A DNA stretch of 11,401 nt from contig JBJTCD010000063.1 of assembly GCA_046091665.1 (NCBI GenBank), forward strand, positions 1 to 11,401, given 5' to 3'. The notes under the pieces were generated by a model. The model was not told where the DNA came from. It ran no database searches and worked only from the letters and a program-made list of their open reading frames with translations. The stretch comes from CAIUPE01 sp046091665 (lineage in GTDB: Bacteria; Pseudomonadota; Alphaproteobacteria; Rhizobiales; Beijerinckiaceae). Position 1 is the stretch's first letter. Every line of letters starts with the position of its first letter. This document shows, one piece after another, positions 7,196-11,401 of the stretch. Both the position numbers and the translations under genes were made by a program.

Positions 7196-8176
7196 ATGAA
7201 AAAATTGACACATCATTTAACGCTTATCAGTCTGGGTCTTTCTTTAGGCTTTAGTTCTTCCAGCCTGTGGGCACAAAGCGCTACCAACTATCCCGACAAG
7301 CCAGTCAAAGTCATCATTCCCTTTCCACCCGGAGGCACACTCGACAAAATTGGCCGCATGCTGGCACTCAAAGTGGGAGAGCAACTGGGCCAAAACTTTG
7401 TGGTCGAAAACCGTCCAGGCGGTAACGGCATCATTGGTGCAGACGTAGTGGCCAAAGCCAATGCCGATGGTTACACCTTGCTGTTCAACGCCAGTACGTT
7501 TGTAACGGCGCCCATGACCATGAAGTCGGTGCCCTACAAAGTTCAAGTCGATTTCACACCCATTGCTTTGGTCGCTTCAGCTCCGCTGTCTATTGCGGTT
7601 AGCAATAAGTTAGGCGTATCAGATGTCAAAGGACTGGCAGCTGCCGCCAAAGCCAATCCTGGCAAGATGAACTTTGCGGTAGGCTCCATCGGCTCTGCGG
7701 GACATCTGTGTACAGTCAAATTGGAACAAGCTACCGGCACACAAATTGCCATCGTTCCCTACAAAGGCACAGGCCCAGCCATGACAGATTTGGTGGGTGG
7801 TCAAATTGAAGGCTTCATTGATCCTGTTTTGGGATCGGTTCAATTTCACAGAACCGGTCAGCTTAAAGTGGTGGGAGTGACATCTACCAAGCGCCTGCCT
7901 AATTTGCCCGATGTGGCTACCGTGTCAGAAACCATTCCAGATTTTCAGTGCACCAGTTGGTACGGATTGTGGGGCCCCAACAAATTGCCTGCTGACATGG
8001 TTCAAAAACTCAATGCGGCGGTCAACAAAGCCTTGTCAGGTGAAATGCGTGATCGTTTGATTGCAGACGGCATTGTGCCCGCAGGTGGCAGTGCTGCAGA
8101 GTTTGCCAAATTCCAATCCGAAGACATTGCTATCTCCGGCAAAATCATTGCCGACAAGAAAATTGCAGTGGAATGA
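7196..8176 (+). CDS. Bug/TctC family periplasmic substrate-binding protein (second copy, complete)
   Basis: This is a complete 326-residue extracytoplasmic solute receptor of the Bug (Bordetella uptake gene)/TctC family, which binds carboxylates in the periplasm for TTT transporters. A Sec signal peptide is clear: 'MKKLTHH', a hydrophobic core (8-19), then a probable cleavage after A26 ('LWA|QS'). The mature protein begins 'YPDKPVKVIIPFPPGGTLD' (32-50), with the conserved PFPPGG loop and D50. 'VENRPGGNGIIGAD', 'ANADGYTLLF', 'VPYKGTGPAMTDLVGGQI' and 'GLWGPNKLPADM' follow in family order. It has diverged from the copy at 1-571, with a different C-terminus and no 'TVGIPKP' ending. It sits between the DUF993 gene and the SDR gene, overlapping the latter by ATGA, so it belongs to the pathway operon. 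It may give TctAB a second specificity; that is inference. Confidence 0.95.
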   Translation: MKKLTHHLTLISLGLSLGFSSSSLWAQSATNYPDKPVKVIIPFPPGGTLDKIGRMLALKVGEQLGQNFVVENRPGGNGIIGADVVAKANADGYTLLFNASTFVTAPMTMKSVPYKVQVDFTPIALVASAPLSIAVSNKLGVSDVKGLAAAAKANPGKMNFAVGSIGSAGHLCTVKLEQATGTQIAIVPYKGTGPAMTDLVGGQIEGFIDPVLGSVQFHRTGQLKVVGVTSTKRLPNLPDVATVSETIPDFQCTSWYGLWGPNKLPADMVQKLNAAVNKALSGEMRDRLIADGIVPAGGSAAEFAKFQSEDIAISGKIIADKKIAVE

Positions 8177-8895
8177 CCCCCTTCATGCCAGATCTGCTTT
8201 CACCTTGCGCCATTGTCACTGGAACGAGTTCTGGTATTGGACAAGCCATTGCCTCAAAGCTATTGGATGAAGGTTGGCACGTGAATGGTCTGGATGTTGC
8301 ACCCTCCACACTTCATCACATTCAGTTTTCTTCTTGGACACTTGACCTCACTCAAGCGGGTGAACTTGAAGGTGTTCTAGAAGAAATTGTATCCAAGCGT
8401 CTTCCTCAAGTGTTGGTGCATGCTGCTGGTGTTTTGAGGGTGGGAAGTTTAGGCGAACTTGATATGCAAGCCGGTCAACTGATGTGGCAACTGCACGTCG
8501 ATGTGGCTACTAGGTTGGCCAATCGCATTCTTCCCATCATGAAAAATGCACGCCACGGACGAGTGATTTTGGTGGGGAGCCGTGTTTCAGGCGGTATTGC
8601 TGGTAGAAGTCAGTACGCAGCTACCAAGGCTGCCATCTTGTCTTTGGCCAGAAGCTGGGCCGCAGAAAGTATTGCAGAGGGTGTGACGGTCAATGTGGTC
8701 TCGCCTGCTGCAACCGATACGCCAATGTTGAAGAATCCTGCGCGGGTTACCACCACACCGCGCTTGCCGCCCATAGGTCGGTTGATTCAACCGGACGAAG
8801 TGGCTGCATTGGTGGCTTACCTAACTCGTCTCGAGGCTGCCGCTATCACTGGCCAAGACATTGCCATCTGTGGTGGTGCTTCAGTGCCGCGTTGA
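8173..8895 (+). CDS. Short-chain dehydrogenase/reductase (SDR family)
   Basis: This is a 240-residue classical SDR that oxidises or reduces an alcohol/ketone with NAD(P). The cofactor loop 'TGTSSGIG' lies at 16-23, D41 at the end of strand 2 ('VNGLDVAP') indicates NAD preference, and 'HAAG' (83-86) stands for the usual NAAG. S136, Y148 and K152 ('YAATK') form the catalytic triad, and 'NVVSPAATDTPM' (174-185) matches the family's PG segment with SP instead of PG. The usual helix-4 Asn aligns with H108 ('LHVDVATRL'), an unusual replacement. Length is normal for the family. The ATG at 8173 overlaps the preceding TGA; a second ATG at 8185 would also leave the fold intact, but no Shine-Dalgarno supports it. 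The position between a binding protein and a beta-hydroxyacid dehydrogenase implies a later oxidation step in the same pathway; the substrate is unknown. Confidence 0.92.
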   Translation: MTPFMPDLLSPCAIVTGTSSGIGQAIASKLLDEGWHVNGLDVAPSTLHHIQFSSWTLDLTQAGELEGVLEEIVSKRLPQVLVHAAGVLRVGSLGELDMQAGQLMWQLHVDVATRLANRILPIMKNARHGRVILVGSRVSGGIAGRSQYAATKAAILSLARSWAAESIAEGVTVNVVSPAATDTPMLKNPARVTTTPRLPPIGRLIQPDEVAALVAYLTRLEAAAITGQDIAICGGASVPR

Positions 8896-8925
8896 TTTGA
8901 ACTTTCAACTGAAGAGCACCAGCGC

Positions 8926-9855
8926 ATGAATACGCCTTCAGCTTTTGTCCCTTGTCAATGTGTGGCCCTTGTTGGTTTGGGTTTGGTAGGCACTGCGCTG
9001 GCCAAGCGTTTAAGAACAGCGGGCTATCAATGCATCGGATGGGATGTGCGCCAAGAACCTATGCTTGCGTTTGAAGCTGCTGGTTTCGAAGTTTGTACGT
9101 CTGTTGATCACATGCTCAAGCAAACCAATTCCTTGGTGCTGGCGGTATTCGATACTTCTGGCGTGCAGGCTGTGGTTGAACAAATACTTCAGCAACGAAA
9201 AATTCAAGTTCAAACTACGCCTTCCGTCGTTACGCTAATTGATTGCTCTACAGGCGATCCAGTCAAACTGGCCGAGTTGGCGCGTCAGTTGTCTGAAGAA
9301 GGCATTCAATTCATAGAGGCGCCTCTATCGGGTTCTAGTGTGCAAATTGAAAACGGCCAGGCCACATTGCTATTAGGCGGTGAAATTCAACACATCGAAA
9401 GCGTCAAGCCTTTATTGAATGCGCTGGCCACATCTCAAGTGCGCGTGGGTGGCGCTGGCATGGCGGCCAAAGCCAAGCTGGCAACCAATTTGGTGCTGGG
9501 TTTGAACCGCGCCGCCTTGGCAGAGGGCATGGTCTTTGCACAAACCTTGGGTATTCAGCCAGAAACATTTCTGCAATTGGTGTTGAATACCCCAGCCCGC
9601 TCTGAAGCTGCCGTGGTGAAGGGCGACATGATGGTCAAAGATCAGTTTGAACCACAGTCACGCATTAAGCAGCATTTGAAAGATGTGCAGCTGATGTTGG
9701 ATATGGCAGATTTGAATTCTCAAAATTTGCCACTCTCACAAGCCCATGCACAGTTGATGCGCAATGCCATTGCACAAGGTGATGGCGAGCTAGACAACGC
9801 CGCTATCATCCGCCAAATTCGACGTGAAACAACCAAATTAACTCAAAAAAAATAA
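8926..9855 (+). CDS. Beta-hydroxyacid dehydrogenase (3-hydroxyisobutyrate dehydrogenase / tartronate semialdehyde reductase family)
   Basis: The 309-residue product is an NAD-binding beta-hydroxyacid dehydrogenase, a family that interconverts beta-hydroxyacids and the corresponding semialdehydes or ketones. The Rossmann loop 'GLGLVG' is at 17-22, and D40 ('IGWD') at the end of strand 2 favours NAD. 'DCSTGDP' (106-112) is the substrate-carboxylate-binding segment. 'APLSGSSVQIENGQATLLLG' (132-151) replaces the canonical 'PVSGG..GA..G' and carries SS in place of the second glycine. The catalytic lysine is best placed at K184, with N188 ('KLATN'), in the long helix that follows. It starts 30 bases after the SDR with a weak site (GAAG, 8911-8914). 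It ends 3 bases before, and in the same frame as, the next gene. The exact acid is not predictable; an enzyme acting on a short hydroxyacid released by aldol cleavage would suit the cluster. Confidence 0.9.
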   Translation: MNTPSAFVPCQCVALVGLGLVGTALAKRLRTAGYQCIGWDVRQEPMLAFEAAGFEVCTSVDHMLKQTNSLVLAVFDTSGVQAVVEQILQQRKIQVQTTPSVVTLIDCSTGDPVKLAELARQLSEEGIQFIEAPLSGSSVQIENGQATLLLGGEIQHIESVKPLLNALATSQVRVGGAGMAAKAKLATNLVLGLNRAALAEGMVFAQTLGIQPETFLQLVLNTPARSEAAVVKGDMMVKDQFEPQSRIKQHLKDVQLMLDMADLNSQNLPLSQAHAQLMRNAIAQGDGELDNAAIIRQIRRETTKLTQKK

Positions 9856-9858
9856 ATC

Positions 9859-10737
9859 ATGCGCGACTTTTCAAACAACCATGAATGGCTTTCCATCAAT
9901 ACGGCCACAGTTAGAAAAAGCCGCGGCCAAGACCTGCCATTGACAGACATCATTGATGCCTGTGTTAGTCGTGGCATCAAAGCCATCTCGCCATGGCGAG
10001 ACCAAGTGGCTGCCGTTGGTTTGGACACCGTTTCCAAGTTGGTCAAAACACATGGCTTGAAACTGTCGGGCTATTGTCGCGGCGGTATGTTTCCTGCCAC
10101 CACGCCAGAAGGCATACAAGCCGCAGATGCTGACAACCGCCAAGCAGTTGATGAGGCCTGTGAACTCAATGCACCTTGTTTGGTACTGGTAGTGGGCGCT
10201 TTGCCTGGCGCTTTAGCAGGTCAAGCTGCGCATAAGAGCATTCAGCAATCGCGTGATCAAGTGTTTGAGGGCATTGAAAAATTATTGACTTATGCCAAGT
10301 CATGCAACATGCCATTGGCCATTGAACCTCTGCACCCTATGTATGCGGCAGACCGCGCGTGCATCAACACACTTGAGCATGCCTTGGATGTGTGTGACAA
10401 ACTGGACCCATTGAAGACTGGCGCTTTAGGAGTGGCTGTGGATGTGTATCACGTATGGTGGGATCCCAAACTTCAACAGCAAATTGAGCGTGCTGGCCAG
10501 AAAAGATTGTTAGCCTTCCATGTCTGTGACTGGCTTACACCTACTCGCGATTTGCTGAACGACCGAGGCATGATGGGAGATGGGGTGATTGACATTCCCA
10601 AAATTAGAGGCTGGGTTGAGGGGCAAGCTTTTCAGGGCTTTAGCGAGGTTGAGATCTTTTCCACAGAGAATTGGTGGCAAAGAGACCATTCAGAGGTACT
10701 TGATACCTGTATTGCTAGGCATAGAAGCGCTGTTTGA
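9859..10737 (+). CDS. Sugar phosphate isomerase/epimerase-family TIM barrel (DUF993-associated type)
   Basis: This is a 292-residue xylose-isomerase-like TIM barrel with metal ligands E156 ('AIEPLHPMYAADR'), D195 ('VAVDVYHVWWDP'), H221 ('LAFHVCDW') and E265 ('EVEIFST'). H198 sits next to the second ligand. 'DRGMMGDGVIDI' (235-246) is a strongly conserved loop of this subgroup, which I associate from memory with Gfo/Idh/MocA plus DUF993 gene trios. It differs throughout from the isomerase-like protein at 2593-3426, so the two are not a recent duplication and probably do different reactions. No Shine-Dalgarno precedes the ATG; it lies 3 bases after the previous TAA, so termination-reinitiation is the likely way it is translated. 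It is the last gene of the operon, and the following gap is convergent. The reaction is unknown: isomerase, epimerase, dehydratase or lyase are all possible for this fold. Confidence 0.9.
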   Translation: MRDFSNNHEWLSINTATVRKSRGQDLPLTDIIDACVSRGIKAISPWRDQVAAVGLDTVSKLVKTHGLKLSGYCRGGMFPATTPEGIQAADADNRQAVDEACELNAPCLVLVVGALPGALAGQAAHKSIQQSRDQVFEGIEKLLTYAKSCNMPLAIEPLHPMYAADRACINTLEHALDVCDKLDPLKTGALGVAVDVYHVWWDPKLQQQIERAGQKRLLAFHVCDWLTPTRDLLNDRGMMGDGVIDIPKIRGWVEGQAFQGFSEVEIFSTENWWQRDHSEVLDTCIARHRSAV

Positions 10738-10875
10738 GTGCCTCTGAAAGGGACCATCAGATGTGGCTCGGGCCATAAGAGTCAGGAAAACTGTGAGGAT
10801 GAGTAAGTAGTTTGCGTGGGCAAATGCTAATACGAAATGAGGCGTTTGGCATCCACCATGCGGTTGGATGCGCTT
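10738..10875. other. Convergent intergenic gap
   Basis: These 138 bases separate the end of the catabolic operon from the end of the opposing HD-domain gene. I see no credible open frame. Besides the hairpin at 10849-10871 there are only very short stems, such as TGGC/GCCA around a TCGG loop near 10770. No strong U-tract terminator is visible on either strand. Confidence 0.6.
10849..10871. terminator. Candidate weak bidirectional hairpin between convergent genes
   Basis: GCATCCA (10849-10855) pairs perfectly with TGGATGC (10865-10871). CC (10856-10857) pairs with GG (10862-10863) around the loop ATGC, leaving one bulged T (10864). On the plus strand it is followed by GCTTTCATT, a poor U-tract, and on the minus strand by none. 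It is well placed to end both transcripts, but intrinsic termination is uncertain. Confidence 0.35.
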
Positions 10876-11401
10876 TCATTCGCCAAGGTTGAAATCTTTG
10901 TCGTTAGGTTCTGTTTCCAAGGCTCTTTCCGTCAGACAATTGACAGTGCGATGCAACAAACCGGCACCCGGAGTGTTTAGCCGGGTGAAGATCTCTGCAA
11001 GCTCACGTAAATACCAACAAGTCTGCAGGCGATCTGCGTTGAATCGATCAAACACCTTCAACCCTATCGTATTTAGATCATTTACGATGCTTTGTGCGTT
11101 GTGCAGTTTGTCAGCAAGGCAAACGAGGAGCACATCCTGTGGCGCTTGGTTTAACTGCGCAAGGAATCTTCGCTTTCGGGCAGTCCAGTCTTCTTTTGCA
11201 CCTGTTGAGTCTGGCAGCCCGTCTGTACAGCCTTGAACCAGCCCAAGCACTCGTGGACCAAGGGCTTGCATGATGGGTTGAGCAAACGAAGGTCCTCCAT
11301 CTTCAAGCGCATCGTGCAAAAGCCCTGCAAGCGCTTGGTCCTCATCGCCGCCAAGCTCCAGCACCAAGCCGCTCACAGCAAGTACGTGTGAGAGGTAGGG
11401 A
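10876..11401 (-). CDS. RelA/SpoT-like HD-domain phosphohydrolase, 5' end outside window
   Basis: The minus-strand frame runs from the right edge to a TGA at 10878-10876. A GTG at 11376 is internal: the codons before it read P-Y-L-S-H-V-L-A, which belong to the domain. The metal-binding HD signature is present in order: H in 'PYLSHV' (11388-11386), the H-D pair in 'LLHDALED' (11316-11311) and the third D in 'CLADKLHN' (11112-11110). 'LGPRVLGLVQGCTD' and 'RFNADRLQTCWYLRELAEIF' match small stand-alone HD proteins related to the hydrolase domain of SpoT/Mesh1, which act on nucleotides such as (p)ppGpp. About 174 residues are visible and no synthetase or regulatory domain follows, so it is a single-domain protein. 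Its substrate is not shown by sequence. It is convergent with the catabolic operon and functionally unrelated as far as can be seen. Confidence 0.88.
   Translation of the reverse strand, partial: PYLSHVLAVSGLVLELGGDEDQALAGLLHDALEDGGPSFAQPIMQALGPRVLGLVQGCTDGLPDSTGAKEDWTARKRRFLAQLNQAPQDVLLVCLADKLHNAQSIVNDLNTIGLKVFDRFNADRLQTCWYLRELAEIFTRLNTPGAGLLHRTVNCLTERALETEPNDKDFNLGE

Noticed and set aside
8926..10737. Tetronate (threonate/erythronate) degradation by beta-HAD plus TIM-barrel isomerase
   Set aside because: The kinase and class II aldolase that complete that pathway are absent, and the isomerase belongs to a different subgroup carrying the YHVWWDP motif.
10868..11236. Plus-strand open frame of 122 codons
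   Set aside because: It is antisense to the HD-domain gene, whose catalytic motifs are clear; the plus-strand product is Ser/Arg-rich with no domain.

Overview
The window looks like part of a Burkholderiales (beta-proteobacterial) chromosome, probably a Comamonadaceae-type organism. That placement is an inference from two Bug/TctC-type periplasmic binding proteins, the compact operon style and a moderate base composition; no rRNA or other phylogenetic marker is present. I see no insertion sequence, integrase, tRNA, CRISPR or phage gene, and almost every base is coding.

Bases 1-10737 are one same-strand run of eleven genes, with gaps from -4 to +42 bases, that reads as a catabolic operon entering from the left edge. 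First comes a tripartite tricarboxylate transporter (TTT): the 3' part of a TctC-type binding protein, TctB and TctA. Next come a TIM-barrel isomerase-like protein, an enolase-superfamily protein with the ligand pattern of the muconate-lactonizing (MLE) subgroup, a Gfo/Idh/MocA oxidoreductase, and a DUF993 protein annotated as dihydrodipicolinate-synthase-like. A second, complete Bug/TctC binding protein follows, then a short-chain dehydrogenase (SDR), a beta-hydroxyacid dehydrogenase and a second TIM-barrel isomerase-like protein. Three ATGA start/stop overlaps suggest translational coupling.

Together the genes suggest import of a carboxylated, sugar-derived compound by the TTT system. Oxidation (Gfo, SDR, beta-HAD), dehydration or isomerisation (enolase-like protein, two TIM barrels) and carbon-carbon cleavage by a lysine-Schiff-base aldolase (DUF993) would follow. 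No kinase is present, so the route is probably non-phosphorylated. The substrate cannot be read from sequence. As a complete set I do not recognise it as a described pathway, and it is the best candidate here for something new.

Bases 10738-10875 are a convergent intergenic gap with a modest hairpin. From 10876 to the right edge, on the minus strand, lies the 3' part of a RelA/SpoT-like HD-domain hydrolase gene unrelated to the catabolic operon. A strong, unexplained inverted repeat lies inside the tctB coding sequence (675-712).
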